Shown here: piece after piece, positions 37,576 to 48,224 of the stretch | Numbering within the stretch: position 1 is the first letter of the stretch | Layout of the letters: every line of letters starts with the position of its first letter | Assembly (NCBI RefSeq): GCF_039904985.1 | Contig: NZ_CP157005.1 | Coordinates: 62,001 to 126,000 of the forward strand | Length of the DNA stretch: 64,000 nucleotides | DNA from: Methylomonas sp. AM2-LC | GTDB taxonomy: Bacteria; Pseudomonadota; Gammaproteobacteria; Methylococcales; Methylomonadaceae | Direction of reading: 5' to 3' | Translations under genes and position numbers: made by a program | The notes under the pieces: generated by a model | The model's input: the letters and a program-made list of their open reading frames with translations, nothing else | The model's database searches: none | Told to the model about the DNA's origin: nothing

Positions 37576-37914
37576 TTAAAAAATATAGGTTAACCCCAAT
37601 CTCACTAAGCTAATAAAACCGACAATCGACAAGATGAAAAAGATAGTTTTTCGAGTCTCACTTTGTGGCATGTTTGATGGTGGGCAATTGCCAATCTTGG
37701 TTTCGATATGAAATGATAATGAATAATCAGAAGCTCGATTGATTAGAGTTGATACAACTAATGGAGGCCAATTCTTATCGCTAAAATTGGAGTTTTCAGC
37801 AGTAAGAGCCTGCAGTTGTTCCCCAAGCATCCGTATCTCTGTCACTGATCCTATGACCATATGTCCACTTTCTTTACCCTTAAATTGATGAGGTGCATAA
37901 TCACTCAAAACCAA
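37576..37914 (-). CDS. Possible small protein with C-terminal membrane segment
   Basis: A 112-codon frame on the minus strand just right of the IS110-family element. Its last 23 residues form a strong membrane helix (FFILSIVGFISLVRLGL). The start is unclear: the frame opens with TTG and no good ribosome site is visible, and an internal Met occurs 19 codons in. It may be the remnant of a longer gene. I recognise no family. Confidence 0.35.
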   Translation of the reverse strand: MVLSDYAPHQFKGKESGHMVIGSVTEIRMLGEQLQALTAENSNFSDKNWPPLVVSTLINRASDYSLSFHIETKIGNCPPSNMPQSETRKTIFFILSIVGFISLVRLGLTYIF

Positions 37915-38002
37915 TGCTATAACATATTGAAAAATTCAGAAGATTGTATAACAATTAATTCTTTATTAGAATCTAAGCTAATTCAAACTCAAAAATAAAT
38001 AA

Positions 38003-38032
38003 TTGACACGCCACCATCTACTCTAATAATAT
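38003..38032 (+). promoter_or_regulatory. Strong sigma-70-like promoter upstream of EamA gene
   Basis: TTGACA at 38003-38008 and TAATAT at 38027-38032 are separated by 18 bp. Transcription would start near 38039, practically at the ATG (38040) of a 26-codon open frame, so the first ORF would be leaderless. Confidence 0.55.
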
Positions 38033-38039
38033 TCACCCC

Positions 38040-38120
38040 ATGCATATTAATCTCACTCTTTATAAAAACCTACTATGGCGACTGGCTTATCCTGTTGCTG
38101 CGGTGTTGCTGTTTTTATAA
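38040..38120 (+). CDS. Possible 26-residue leader peptide
   Basis: A short frame MHINLTLYKNLLWRLAYPVA and six more hydrophobic residues ends with TAA at 38120, 8 nt before an intrinsic-terminator-like hairpin. It is positioned as a leader peptide between a good promoter and the EamA transporter gene. Translation is not proven, and it may be chance. Confidence 0.3.
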   Translation: MHINLTLYKNLLWRLAYPVAAVLLFL

Positions 38121-38127
38121 TTTTCTG

Positions 38128-38157
38128 AAGCAAACCGCGGGCTTTCCGCGTTTGCTT
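38128..38157 (+). terminator. Terminator/attenuator-like hairpin before EamA gene
   Basis: AAGCAAACCGCGG (38128-38140) pairs with CCGCGTTTGCTT (38146-38157) with one bulge. The T-tract after it is short (TTGTT). It lies between the promoter and the transporter start at 38196, so it could attenuate that gene. Confidence 0.5.
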
Positions 38158-38195
38158 TGTTACTCGCATAAGGCTCGCACTAACCATGGAGCCTT

Positions 38196-39107
38196 ATGCC
38201 ACATAAAACCCACCCAATCGCTACCCAACCTAAAACCCTATTGGGGTTTACCTTAGCCACTCTCGCGGCAATTGGTTTCTCCACCAAAGCTATTCTAGTA
38301 AAACTGGCCTATCATTATCCGGTTGATGCGGTGACGCTGCTGGCGTTACGCATGTTGTTTTCCGCACCCTTTTTTTTACTGATAGCCTTGCGCCATGCCC
38401 ACAGCAATCAGCAAACACCTTTAAATAGAAAGGATTATCTGGCTTTATTGGTGCTGGGATTCTCTGGTTATTATTTATCCAGTCTGTTTGATTTTATTGG
38501 CTTGCAATACATTTCTGCTGGACTGGAACGTCTGATACTGTTTCTTTACCCCACGTTGGTCGTAATTTTGTCTGCGGTTTTTTTGCGCAAACCTTTTGGG
38601 CGTAAAGAATTGCTGGCTATGCTACTTAGTTATAGCGGTATCGGCGTGGTGGTGTTTGATCAGCTGCATATTCAGGCCGAACATTTATGGTTAGGTGCCG
38701 GCTTTGTGTTTGCCAGTACGCTAACTTATGCGTTTTACCTGATAGGTACTGGGGAGTTTGTGGTTAAAATTGGTGCTTCGCGTTTTACGGCTTATGCCAT
38801 GCTTGTAGCATGTTTAGCAACTGTAGTGCAATTTTTGTGCACCCATCCTATACAGGCTTTAGATTTGCCGATGCAGGTTTATCAATACAGCGTAGTAATG
38901 GCCATTTTTTCTACCGTATTGCCGGTATTCATGCTGTCGGCAGCTATCCGCATGATAGGTTCCAGCCATACTTCGCTGATTGGTTCGCTGGGTCCAGTCT
39001 CCACCTTATTATTGGCGACCGTATTTCTGGGTGAAACTTTAACCAATTTGCAGATAGGTGGTGCAGTATTGGTAATGTTAGGGGTGTTCAGTTTAACTTT
39101 GCGGTAA
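38196..39107 (+). CDS. EamA/DMT-family transporter
   Basis: A 303-residue inner-membrane protein with about ten hydrophobic segments arranged as two EamA repeats, first starting G-F-T-L-A-T-L-A-A-I-G-F-S-T-K-A and second near F-V-F-A-S-T-L-T-Y-A-F-Y. The end carries the typical G-P-V-S-T-L-L-L-A-T-V-F-L-G-E-T-L motif. DMT carriers export or import metabolites such as amino acids; the substrate is unknown. Upstream lies a promoter with a leader-like frame and hairpin. Confidence 0.92.
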   Translation: MPHKTHPIATQPKTLLGFTLATLAAIGFSTKAILVKLAYHYPVDAVTLLALRMLFSAPFFLLIALRHAHSNQQTPLNRKDYLALLVLGFSGYYLSSLFDFIGLQYISAGLERLILFLYPTLVVILSAVFLRKPFGRKELLAMLLSYSGIGVVVFDQLHIQAEHLWLGAGFVFASTLTYAFYLIGTGEFVVKIGASRFTAYAMLVACLATVVQFLCTHPIQALDLPMQVYQYSVVMAIFSTVLPVFMLSAAIRMIGSSHTSLIGSLGPVSTLLLATVFLGETLTNLQIGGAVLVMLGVFSLTLR

Positions 39108-39272
39108 AGCATACATTAAACAGTGAACTTATCGGGCGTATAAAAATCTATGTATTATGTGCAAAGGTGCAAATTTATTTTGAACATTCGTATTGAATTA
39201 ATCACCGTATCACAGATAAATTATTAAAAATAAATACAATAGCATACACGAACTAACTAGCAGGAGAGTGTC

Positions 39273-39494
39273 ATGAACAAGGCCTCATTATTGCATGAGC
39301 GTGCCGGTTTTATAGAGCAACTCCACCATGAGTTTCTCTACTTAAAAGGCTACGGAACCTATACCTATATCACCCCTAAAGATGCCAGTAATTTGTTCGA
39401 CTCGTATTTGATTCATGAGAACAATATTAGCTCTGCCATTACACAACAACAAGCGCAAATCTGTTTTATACGCGGTTTTATAAAATCTTTATAA
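39273..39494 (+). CDS. Small soluble protein of unknown function
   Basis: A 73-residue frame with a good AGGAGAG ribosome site before the ATG. The protein is soluble, Tyr/His/Phe-rich (Y-L-K-G-Y-G-T-Y-T-Y-I) and has a helical C-terminus (QQQAQICFIRGFIKSL). It converges with recN, ending 4 nt from its stop. I recognise no family. Confidence 0.6.
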   Translation: MNKASLLHERAGFIEQLHHEFLYLKGYGTYTYITPKDASNLFDSYLIHENNISSAITQQQAQICFIRGFIKSL

Positions 39495-39498
39495 AAGC

Positions 39499-41178
39499 CT
39501 AGATTTGCACGTTGCCGTTTTCTAGCATCTCTTTGGCATGGGCCAAAGTATTTTCGGTAATAGTAATCCCACCTAGCATACGTGCTATTTCATTAACGCG
39601 CTCTTCATCACTTAAGCGTCTGACGGTAGATGAAGTGATAGACGCTTTTTGATTTTTAGCTACAAATAAATGCTGATTGGCCTGAGCCGCAACCTGAGGT
39701 AAATGCGTTACACACAACACTTGCCGATTTTTACTTAAGCTGCGCAATTTCTGACCAACAATTTCGGCAATTCCACCACCAATACCTGAGTCTACTTCGT
39801 CAAAAATCATAGTAGGGGTGGTTTTATCGGGACTGGTGGTCACTTGTATGGCCAGACTGATGCGCGACAATTCTCCGCCAGACGCCACCTTGCCCAGTGG
39901 CTTGGCAGGCAAACCAGGATTGGTAGTTACCAGAAAATCGATACCATCCTGACCGTTGCGCTGCGGCTCACTGTGGTAGGCAGGCGTTACATTAACTAAA
40001 AACTCGCCATGTGGCATGCCTAATTCCTTAATAGTGGCTGAAATGCGCTGTTGCAATTCTGCCGCCGCCTGTTGACGGCGCTGAGAAAGTTGTTGCGATA
40101 AGGCTTGATAATCGGCAAGGAATCGTTGACTATCTACACTCAAGCTCTCGATACGCTCACTACTGTGACTAAGATTGTTAAGTTCGGCAGCCAGTTGTGC
40201 TGCTAATTGCGGTAAGGCTTCAGGGGCGGTTTTGTGTTTGCGGCTCAGGCTTTGAATAACAGCAATCTGCTGTTCCAGATAGGCAAATTGCTGTGGGTCG
40301 GCTTGCTGGTTTTCCAGAAAGCGGCGTAATTGTTGAGCCGCTTCGCTGACCTGAATTTCCGCTTCAGTCAATAAACTGCTAATTTCAGTCAGTTCATGTG
40401 CATATTGGGATAGCTCTTGAATACCATGTAGGCAATGGCCCAACATTTCCGCCACTGAATGTTGATCGTTATCGTATAAAACATCCAATTGTTGCTGACC
40501 TACACTTAGAATTTTACCCAGATTTGCCAGTTTATGATGTTCATCGGCTATAGCCTGAAAATCGTATTCATCGAGATCCAGCTGCTGTAGTTCTTCCAAT
40601 TGATAGCGTAATAATTCTTCGCGTTCGGTTTGCTCGCTACTGGTTTTAATTAAGTGCTGTAATTCTTTATGCGCCTGTTTCCAATTTTGATAACTGCTGT
40701 TAAGTTGCTCCAATAGGGTTTGATTATTGGCAAAATCATCCAGTAACCGCCGTTGCTCTTCGTTATCTTGCAAGGTTAAATGCGCATGCTGGCCGTGAAT
40801 TTCCACCAGTAAGCGGCTAAGTTCTTGCAAGGTCTGTAAATTAACCGGACGATTGTTGATATAAGCTTTAGAGCGGCCATCATCGCTGATAGTACGACGA
40901 ATCAAACATTGCTGATCATCATCTAGCTCTTTATCTAACAGCCATTGTAGAGCTTGCGGCGCATCTGCCAACTCAAATTCAATATTCACTTCCGCACGCT
41001 TACAATTGGGGCGCACATAGCCCGAATCGGCACGGTCTCCCAACGCTAAACCGAGTGCGGTTAATAAAATAGATTTACCTGCCCCCGTTTCGCCGGTCAG
41101 CACCGACATGCCCTGCTCGAGGTTAAGGTCCAAAGCATCAACTACCGCTAAATCTATTATATTAAGGTTTGCCAGCAT
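39499..41178 (-). CDS. recN: DNA repair protein RecN
   Basis: RecN is an SMC-like ATPase acting in double-strand break repair. The 559-residue protein has Walker A G-E-T-G-A-G-K-S at residues 29-36, a long coiled-coil centre (about 150-370), the signature V-A-S-G-G-E-L-S-R and Walker B T-M-I-F-D-E-V-D-S-G. Length is normal. It follows nadK after 4 nt, the common nadK-recN arrangement, and both read leftward away from hrcA. Confidence 0.97.
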   Translation of the reverse strand: MLANLNIIDLAVVDALDLNLEQGMSVLTGETGAGKSILLTALGLALGDRADSGYVRPNCKRAEVNIEFELADAPQALQWLLDKELDDDQQCLIRRTISDDGRSKAYINNRPVNLQTLQELSRLLVEIHGQHAHLTLQDNEEQRRLLDDFANNQTLLEQLNSSYQNWKQAHKELQHLIKTSSEQTEREELLRYQLEELQQLDLDEYDFQAIADEHHKLANLGKILSVGQQQLDVLYDNDQHSVAEMLGHCLHGIQELSQYAHELTEISSLLTEAEIQVSEAAQQLRRFLENQQADPQQFAYLEQQIAVIQSLSRKHKTAPEALPQLAAQLAAELNNLSHSSERIESLSVDSQRFLADYQALSQQLSQRRQQAAAELQQRISATIKELGMPHGEFLVNVTPAYHSEPQRNGQDGIDFLVTTNPGLPAKPLGKVASGGELSRISLAIQVTTSPDKTTPTMIFDEVDSGIGGGIAEIVGQKLRSLSKNRQVLCVTHLPQVAAQANQHLFVAKNQKASITSSTVRRLSDEERVNEIARMLGGITITENTLAHAKEMLENGNVQI

Positions 41179-41182
41179 CGTA

Positions 41183-42067
41183 TTAGACGGGGTAACCGCC
41201 GCTCCAATTTAGTTTACTTCTTAGAATGTGAAAAAAGTCGTGATCTTCAGGATGTAAAATTCTAATCGGTTTTTCAGCTGTTTTAATGACAATTTTGTCA
41301 CCGATGTGTACATCTGGTATTTCCATATTATCGCAGGTGACCAAAGCATTGATCTGCCGGGTCTGACTAAAGCGAATTTCAATTTCCACACGGTCATCCA
41401 CCACGATAGGCCGGTTGGAAAGTGTATGCGGATTAAGAGGCACCAGCACCAATGCATGTAAGGCGGGATGTAATATTGGTCCGCCTGCCGAAAGAGAATA
41501 AGCGGTGGAACCGGTTGGCGTTGCCACGATTAAGCCATCGGAGCGCTGCGTATTTAAATAAACACCATCAATAGTCGTAACAATTTCTATCATACTGGGT
41601 GTTACCCAGCGATGTACCACCACCTCATTCACTGCTGTTTGCCGATGGATAATATTACCATCGCGGATAATCATAGCTTGCAACAAGCGGCGTTGTTCGG
41701 TTTTAAACTTACCGAGTAATATTTGCTCTAGATGTTTGAGTAGTTGTTCTGGTGAAATATCGGTTAAAAATCCAACTCTACCTAAATTCACCCCCAGCAA
41801 GGGTATCTCAACATCCGCTACTGCCCGTGCGGCAGTTAAAAACGTGCCATCTCCACCTACCGCGATTATTAAATCACAGTGTTTGGGTAATTGCTCTATG
41901 TCCAGATTTGTAACAGATGTCTCTTTGAGTAAAACGGCACTTTCAGTATCAACCAGTACCTGATGGCCCCGGCTTAGCAAATACCGATAGAGTTGACTAA
42001 GGGTTGGAGCTATGACGGGGTCACCGAATTTTCCGATGATGCCAATACGCGGGAAAGTGGTGAGCAT
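41183..42067 (-). CDS. nadK: NAD kinase
   Basis: NadK phosphorylates NAD to NADP using ATP. The 294-residue protein has the G-G-D-G-T-F-L motif (about residues 71-77), N-L-G-R-V-G-F-L-T-D, the N-E-V-V-V-H site and T-P-T-G-S-T-A-Y-S-L-S-A-G-G-P. Length is standard. It is divergent from hrcA across 314 bp containing the heat-shock control region. Confidence 0.97.
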   Translation of the reverse strand: MLTTFPRIGIIGKFGDPVIAPTLSQLYRYLLSRGHQVLVDTESAVLLKETSVTNLDIEQLPKHCDLIIAVGGDGTFLTAARAVADVEIPLLGVNLGRVGFLTDISPEQLLKHLEQILLGKFKTEQRRLLQAMIIRDGNIIHRQTAVNEVVVHRWVTPSMIEIVTTIDGVYLNTQRSDGLIVATPTGSTAYSLSAGGPILHPALHALVLVPLNPHTLSNRPIVVDDRVEIEIRFSQTRQINALVTCDNMEIPDVHIGDKIVIKTAEKPIRILHPEDHDFFHILRSKLNWSGGYPV

Positions 42068-42301
42068 ATTTGTGCTGGATTAAAAGGTTGGTGCGATTAT
42101 ACAAAGAAATAGTGGTTTAGCGAGGATAAAACAACAAAGCCGGGATAACTTTAATTTTAACAAAATTATAAAGGAACGCTCAAAACTTGTTTTACTAAAG
42201 CCTAATGGTAATTTTGCCAGTCAAAAACACTTAACGAAACACCTGAATTCACATTACTTTTAAAAAATACGTATTTTTTCTAATTTGTGATTTCTATCTT
42301 A

Positions 42302-42330
42302 TTGACAATAATTTAACTTACTGATAGCTT
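42302..42330 (+). promoter_or_regulatory. hrcA operon promoter
   Basis: TTGACA (42302-42307) and TAGCTT (42325-42330) are 17 bp apart. The predicted start, near 42337, falls inside the CIRCE operator, as expected for HrcA repression. The rest of the 42068-42381 gap shows nothing else recognisable. Confidence 0.6.
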
Positions 42331-42333
42331 TCT

Positions 42334-42360
42334 CTGGCACTCTTGTATTTAGAGTGCTAA
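42334..42360 (+). promoter_or_regulatory. CIRCE operator for HrcA
   Basis: CTGGCACTC, a 9-bp spacer, then GAGTGCTAA. The right arm is perfect and the left arm matches 7 of 9 bases of the CIRCE consensus TTAGCACTC-N9-GAGTGCTAA. It lies 22 bp before the hrcA start, so HrcA represses its own operon at normal temperature. Confidence 0.9.
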
Positions 42361-42381
42361 TTGCCATAATCGGGTGTCAGT

Positions 42382-43422
42382 GTGATAAAAAATCAGGATT
42401 TAAACGAGCGATCGCTGTATCTATTAAAAACTTTAGTTGAACGTTATATTCAGGATGGTCAGCCAGTAGGCTCCAGGCTGTTATCTAAAGATCCGCAATT
42501 AAAATTAAGTCCGGCCAGTATTCGCAATGTTATGGCGGATCTGGAAGATATGGGCTTGATACATTCACCCCACACTTCCGCAGGCCGCGTACCTACCGTG
42601 AGTGGTTATCGGTTGTTTGTTGATAATTTATTGACGGTTAAACCACTGGCAACCAATGAACTGAACCAATTGCAAACCAGCCTGGGTGTGGACGCCGAAA
42701 ACATGAGTGATGTAGTTGGCAAGGCTTCCAAATTATTATCCGATGTCACGCAAATGGCTGGTGTAGTGACCTTGCCAAGGCGTGAATCGGTGGTGTTAAG
42801 GCAGATAGAGTTTCTACCAATGTCCAGCACCCGAGTATTGGTGATTTTTGTTACCGAAGGGGATGAAGTTCACAATAAAATTATCCATACCAGCAAATTA
42901 TTTAGTGCCGCAGAATTACAACAGGCAGCGAATTACCTTAACTCGGTTTACGTAGGCCATAGTTTGTCCAAAATACGCGAGATGGTATTAAAGGATTTAG
43001 ACAATGATCGGCACTTGGTTAATCAGGGCATGATAGATGCCGTGAACATGGCACAATTAACATTTGCCCAACAACCCAAAGATGATTATGTATTGAGTGG
43101 CGAAACCAATCTGATGGGCTTTTCAGAATTAGCCGACATGGATTGTCTCAAGCAGCTATTTGAAGCATTCAATCACAAACGCGGTGTTATTCATTTATTG
43201 GATCAGTGTCTGGCAGCCGAAGGTGTACAGATCTTTATCGGTGAAGAGTCTGGCTATCGTGCTTTTGACCATTGCAGTCTGGTCACTGCCTCTTATTCAG
43301 TAAATGAGCAAGTGGTGGGGGTACTTGGAGTGATAGGTCCAACCCGCATGAATTACCAAAAAGTGATTCCTTTTGTCGATGTCACGGCAAAATTATTGGG
43401 TGCGGCCTTGAATCCCAAATAA
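42382..43422 (+). CDS. hrcA: Heat-inducible transcription repressor HrcA
   Basis: HrcA binds CIRCE operators and represses chaperone genes, with its activity dependent on GroEL. The 346-residue protein has an N-terminal winged helix (L-S-P-A-S-I-R-N-V-M-A-D-L-E-D-M-G, H-T-S-A-G-R-V-P) and a C-terminal GAF-like part with V-I-G-P-T-R-M-N-Y-x-K. It starts at GTG. It heads hrcA-grpE-dnaK-dnaJ, and a CIRCE site overlaps its promoter. Confidence 0.97.
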   Translation: MIKNQDLNERSLYLLKTLVERYIQDGQPVGSRLLSKDPQLKLSPASIRNVMADLEDMGLIHSPHTSAGRVPTVSGYRLFVDNLLTVKPLATNELNQLQTSLGVDAENMSDVVGKASKLLSDVTQMAGVVTLPRRESVVLRQIEFLPMSSTRVLVIFVTEGDEVHNKIIHTSKLFSAAELQQAANYLNSVYVGHSLSKIREMVLKDLDNDRHLVNQGMIDAVNMAQLTFAQQPKDDYVLSGETNLMGFSELADMDCLKQLFEAFNHKRGVIHLLDQCLAAEGVQIFIGEESGYRAFDHCSLVTASYSVNEQVVGVLGVIGPTRMNYQKVIPFVDVTAKLLGAALNPK

Positions 43423-43474
43423 AAGCCCCTACCTTAAGGCCAAGCTAAAATTTAGAACTACGGAGTTAATTATA

Positions 43475-44116
43475 ATGAGTCATCAACAATCAAGCCACGA
43501 ATCGAAGCCGGATAGCGAATTAATTGCCGAGGTTCTTGATCAAACCAATACCGCATTTGAAGAACAAGAAGCCGCTGCAAGCCCTGCGGAAAATCAGGAA
43601 TTGAGTGTAGAAGCACTGAAAATTGAATTGACCCTGGCACAACAACAAGCCAGTGGCAATCTGGACAAGGCCTTGCGCGTTCAGGCAGACATGGAAAACC
43701 TGAAAAAACGAGTGCAAAAAGATTTAGATGATGAACGCAAATACGGTTTAACTAAATTTGCCAAAGAATTATTAAGTGTCATGGATAGCCTTGAATTGGG
43801 TTTACGTGCTATTAACAGTGACCACCCAGAAGTGCTTAAACTGCGTGAAGGCAGCGAATTGACATTGAAACAGTTTGAGTCGGCATTTGCCAAATTTAAC
43901 ATAGAAGCCATTGACCCTGTCGGTGAGGTTTTTAATCCAGAATTACATCAAGCCATGGTTATGCAGCCCAGTTCGACTGTTGATCCTGGCAAAGTGATCA
44001 CCGTATTCCAAAAGGGCTATGTAATTAATGGTCGCTTATTGCGCCCAGCCTTGGTGGTGGTAGCTAAAGCTGAAGACAAACCAACGGATAGTGCAAAAAT
44101 TGATGAGCAGGCTTGA
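43475..44116 (+). CDS. grpE: GrpE nucleotide-exchange factor
   Basis: GrpE releases ADP from DnaK. The 213-residue protein has an acidic disordered N-terminus, a long helix (R-V-Q-A-D-M-E-N-L-K-K-R), and the C-terminal beta domain with G-E-x-F-N-P-E-L-H-Q-A-M and V-I-x-V-x-Q-K-G-Y-x-I-N-G-R-L-L-R-P-A. It lies 52 bp after hrcA and 77 bp before dnaK. An adequate GGAG-like ribosome site (CGGAG) precedes it. Confidence 0.97.
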   Translation: MSHQQSSHESKPDSELIAEVLDQTNTAFEEQEAAASPAENQELSVEALKIELTLAQQQASGNLDKALRVQADMENLKKRVQKDLDDERKYGLTKFAKELLSVMDSLELGLRAINSDHPEVLKLREGSELTLKQFESAFAKFNIEAIDPVGEVFNPELHQAMVMQPSSTVDPGKVITVFQKGYVINGRLLRPALVVVAKAEDKPTDSAKIDEQA

Positions 44117-44193
44117 AAATTAAACTATCAACCACATATCTGTAACAACTCTTAATAATCACAAATTTAACAAATTCAAGTCTGGAGACATCA

Positions 44194-46137
44194 ATGGCTA
44201 AAATGATCGGAATTGACCTCGGAACAACAAACTCCTGCGTAGCAGTCCTGGAAAACGGTGTAGCACGTGTTATCGAAAATAGTGAAGGCGCCAGAACGAC
44301 ACCGTCGATCATAGCCTTTACCGGCGATAACGAAGTGCTGGTTGGTCAGTCTGCAAAACGTCAGGCAGTTACCAATCCTGAAAATACCTTGTTTGCTATT
44401 AAACGTTTGATTGGTCGTCGCTTCAAAGAAGAGGCTGTACAAAAAGACATTAAAATGGTTCCCTATAAAATTATGGAAGCCAATAATGGTGACGCTTGGG
44501 TAGAATGCCACGGTAAAAAAATGGCACCACCTGAAGTGTCTTCACGCGTTTTGATGAAGCTGAAAAAAGATGCTGAAGCGTTTTTGGGCGAAGAAGTCAC
44601 TGAAGCAGTGATCACTGTACCAGCTTACTTTAATGACTCACAACGTCAGGCTACCAAAGATGCTGGCCGTATTGCAGGTTTGGATGTCAAACGCATCATC
44701 AACGAACCTACCGCTGCTGCACTGGCTTTTGGTATGGACAAACCCAAGGGCGATACCACTATTGCCGTTTACGATCTGGGCGGCGGTACATTTGATATTT
44801 CCATTATCGAAATTGCTGAAATTGAAGGCGAACACCAATTTGAAGTATTAGCGACTAACGGCGATACCTTTTTGGGCGGCGAAGACTTTGACTTACGTAT
44901 TATTGACTTTTTAGCGGGTGAATTTAAACGCGACTCAGGTATTGATTTACATAACGATCCTTTAGCATTACAACGTTTAAAAGAAGCGGCAGAGAAAGCT
45001 AAAATCGAATTATCCTCTTCTGAGCAAACTGATATTAATTTGCCTTATATTACGGCAGATGCCAGCGGCCCAAAACATTTGAATGTTAAATTAAGCCGTG
45101 CCAAACTGGAATCTCTGGTTGATGAATTGATTGAAAGAACCAAAGGTCCTTGTCTGCAAGCGATTAAAGACGCCGGTATTTCATCTTCTGCAATTAACGA
45201 TGTTATTTTAGTCGGCGGTCAAAGCCGTATGCCTAAAGTACAAGCTTTCGTTAAAAGCCTGTTTGGCAAAGAGCCTCGTAAAGATGTTAATCCAGACGAA
45301 GCAGTGGCTTTGGGTGCAGCCATTCAGGCTGGCGTATTGGGTGGTGATGTTAAAGATGTGTTGTTGCTGGACGTTTCACCTCTGTCCCTGGGTATCGAAA
45401 CCATGGGCGGCGTAATGACTAAACTGATCGAAAAAAACACCACTATACCTACCAACGCCGCACAAGTATTTTCAACTGCGGAAGACAACCAAACCGCTGT
45501 AACTATTCATGTGCTGCAAGGTGAGCGTGAAGTTGCTTCTGGAAACAAATCGCTGGGTCGTTTCGATTTGCAGGATATTCCACCTGCACCACGTGGCATT
45601 CCACAAATTGAAGTATCTTTTGATATTGATGCTAATGGTATTTTGAATGTATCGGCTAAAGATAAAGCCACAGGCAAAAAACAGTCTATTGTAATTAAGG
45701 CTTCTAGCGGCTTATCGGATGACGAAGTTGAACGCATGATTAAAGACGCTGAAGCACATGCGGACGAAGACCGCAAAATTGCTGCTCTTGTTACAACACG
45801 TAACACTGCAGAAGGCATGATTCATGCTACCGAAAAATCACTAAAAGATTTAGGTGATCAGGTATCAGGCGAAGAGCGTGCCGCTATCGAATCAGCCATT
45901 AAAGATTTGCAAGCTGTGGTAAAAAGCGATGACAAAGAGGCTATTGAAGCCAAAACCCATGTATTAACTGAATTATCAGGTAAACTAGCGGAACGTGTCT
46001 ATGCTCAAAAAGATGGCGCAGGCGCAGGTGATGCAGCTGCTCATGCGGGTGGCAGCTCGTCTGAGCATGCAACAGCAGAGCATGATCACAATGTGGTTGA
46101 CGCTGAATTTGAAGAAGTTAAAGACGACAAAAAATAA
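44194..46137 (+). CDS. dnaK: Chaperone DnaK (Hsp70)
   Basis: A 647-residue Hsp70. The ATPase begins [10 protein letters not shown] and contains A-V-I-T-V-P-A-Y-F and D-L-G-G-G-T-F-D. The substrate domain has [13 protein letters not shown], and the C-terminus ends with an acidic tail ([10 protein letters not shown]). It works with GrpE and DnaJ from the same operon. Two stem-loops separate it from dnaJ. Confidence 0.98.
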   Translation: MAKMIGIDLGTTNSCVAVLENGVARVIENSEGARTTPSIIAFTGDNEVLVGQSAKRQAVTNPENTLFAIKRLIGRRFKEEAVQKDIKMVPYKIMEANNGDAWVECHGKKMAPPEVSSRVLMKLKKDAEAFLGEEVTEAVITVPAYFNDSQRQATKDAGRIAGLDVKRIINEPTAAALAFGMDKPKGDTTIAVYDLGGGTFDISIIEIAEIEGEHQFEVLATNGDTFLGGEDFDLRIIDFLAGEFKRDSGIDLHNDPLALQRLKEAAEKAKIELSSSEQTDINLPYITADASGPKHLNVKLSRAKLESLVDELIERTKGPCLQAIKDAGISSSAINDVILVGGQSRMPKVQAFVKSLFGKEPRKDVNPDEAVALGAAIQAGVLGGDVKDVLLLDVSPLSLGIETMGGVMTKLIEKNTTIPTNAAQVFSTAEDNQTAVTIHVLQGEREVASGNKSLGRFDLQDIPPAPRGIPQIEVSFDIDANGILNVSAKDKATGKKQSIVIKASSGLSDDEVERMIKDAEAHADEDRKIAALVTTRNTAEGMIHATEKSLKDLGDQVSGEERAAIESAIKDLQAVVKSDDKEAIEAKTHVLTELSGKLAERVYAQKDGAGAGDAAAHAGGSSSEHATAEHDHNVVDAEFEEVKDDKK

Positions 46138-46180
46138 TGTCATTCGTATTCTACCCTTACCGATAGTGGACAGGGCCAGG

Positions 46181-46203
46181 ATGAGCAGTGTATAACTGCT
46201 CAT
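46181..46203 (+). terminator. Stem-loop 1 between dnaK and dnaJ
   Basis: ATGAGCAG/CTGCTCAT, an 8-bp perfect stem with a 7-nt loop, 43 bp after the dnaK stop. The sequence after it (CATTTTCTT) has a modest T-run. It may lower read-through into dnaJ or protect the dnaK mRNA 3' end. Confidence 0.6.
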
Positions 46204-46229
46204 CATTTTCTTAATTTTATTTATTAAGT

Positions 46230-46253
46230 AACCGTTGGTTAGCGCCAACGGTT
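46230..46253 (+). terminator. Stem-loop 2 immediately before dnaJ
   Basis: AACCGTTGG/CCAACGGTT, a perfect 9-bp stem with loop TTAGCG followed by TTTTC, ending 9 nt before the dnaJ ATG. It looks like an intrinsic terminator but lies where the dnaJ ribosome site should be, and no other clear Shine-Dalgarno is present. It may control dnaJ translation or transcription. Confidence 0.65.
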
Positions 46254-46262
46254 TTCTACGTT

Positions 46263-47405
46263 ATGGCAAAAGAAGATTTTTATAAACTGTTAGAAGTCGA
46301 TAAAACCGCAAGCGACGCCGAGATCAAGAAAAGTTATCGGCGTATGGCTATGAAGTTTCACCCCGATAGAAACAACGACAACCCTGATGAAGCCGAAAAG
46401 AAATTTAAGCAAATCAAGGAAGCATACGAGATTTTATCCGATCCTAAAAAACGTGCCGCTTATGATCAGTTTGGTCATGCGGGTGTTGATCAATCCATGG
46501 GTGGTGGACGCGGCGGCCCTGGCGACGCAGGTTTTGGCGATATTTTTAGCGAAATGTTTGGCGATTTTTTCGGCGGTGCTGCGGGTGGACGCCAGCAGCG
46601 TAGCAGCGTGCAGCGCGGCGCGGACTTACGCTATAACCTAGAATTAACGCTGGAAGAAGCGGTAGGCGGTACCGAAGCCACCGTAAAAGTGCCTGTATTG
46701 ACTACCTGTGGTGAATGTAGCGGTAGTGGTGCCAAAAAAGGCAGTTCTCCCATTATCTGTACTACCTGTCATGGCCACGGTCAGGTCAGAATGCAGCAGG
46801 GTATCTTTTCTGTACAGCAAACCTGCCCCACTTGTCGGGGTAATGGCAAACAAATTAAAGATCCATGCCCAAAATGTTACGGGCAAGGACGTATACAGGA
46901 AACTAAAACACTATCCGTTAAAGTACCCGCTGGGGTTGACACTGGTGACAGGATTCGTTTGGGTGGCGAAGGCGAAGCTGGCGTAAACGGCGGACCTTCC
47001 GGCGATTTATACGTGCAAGTACAAGTCAAGGATCACAGCATTTTTACGCGCGACGGCGCTAATCTATTTTGCGAAGTCCCCATCAGTTTCCCTACTGCTT
47101 GCTTAGGTGGTGAACTGGAAGTGCCGACTCTGGATGGCAAAGTTAAACTTAAAATCCCGCCTGAAACTCAAACTGGCAAATTGTTTAGATTACGTGGCAA
47201 AGGCGTGAAACCGGTGCGTGGCGGTATCACTGGGGATTTATTATGCCGGGTGCAATTAGAAACACCTGTGCATTTAACTAAAGAACAAAAAGCCTTAATC
47301 GAAAAACTGGGCGAGTCCCTGTCTGGCGGCGGTAAGCACCACAGCCCTCAGGAACATAGCTTTATGGATGGCGTTAAGAACTTTTTCGATAAATTGACAG
47401 GATAA
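46263..47405 (+). CDS. dnaJ: Chaperone DnaJ (Hsp40)
   Basis: DnaJ stimulates DnaK ATPase and binds unfolded clients. The 380-residue protein has the J domain with H-P-D (K-F-H-P-D-R-N), a G/F-rich linker, and four C-x-x-C-x-G-x-G zinc motifs ([32 protein letters not shown]), then the C-terminal substrate domain. Length is normal. No clear ribosome site is present; a hairpin ends 9 nt upstream. dapB follows after 3 nt. Confidence 0.97.
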   Translation: MAKEDFYKLLEVDKTASDAEIKKSYRRMAMKFHPDRNNDNPDEAEKKFKQIKEAYEILSDPKKRAAYDQFGHAGVDQSMGGGRGGPGDAGFGDIFSEMFGDFFGGAAGGRQQRSSVQRGADLRYNLELTLEEAVGGTEATVKVPVLTTCGECSGSGAKKGSSPIICTTCHGHGQVRMQQGIFSVQQTCPTCRGNGKQIKDPCPKCYGQGRIQETKTLSVKVPAGVDTGDRIRLGGEGEAGVNGGPSGDLYVQVQVKDHSIFTRDGANLFCEVPISFPTACLGGELEVPTLDGKVKLKIPPETQTGKLFRLRGKGVKPVRGGITGDLLCRVQLETPVHLTKEQKALIEKLGESLSGGGKHHSPQEHSFMDGVKNFFDKLTG

Positions 47406-48215
<810 letters not shown>

Positions 48216-48224
48216 GATAATTTT

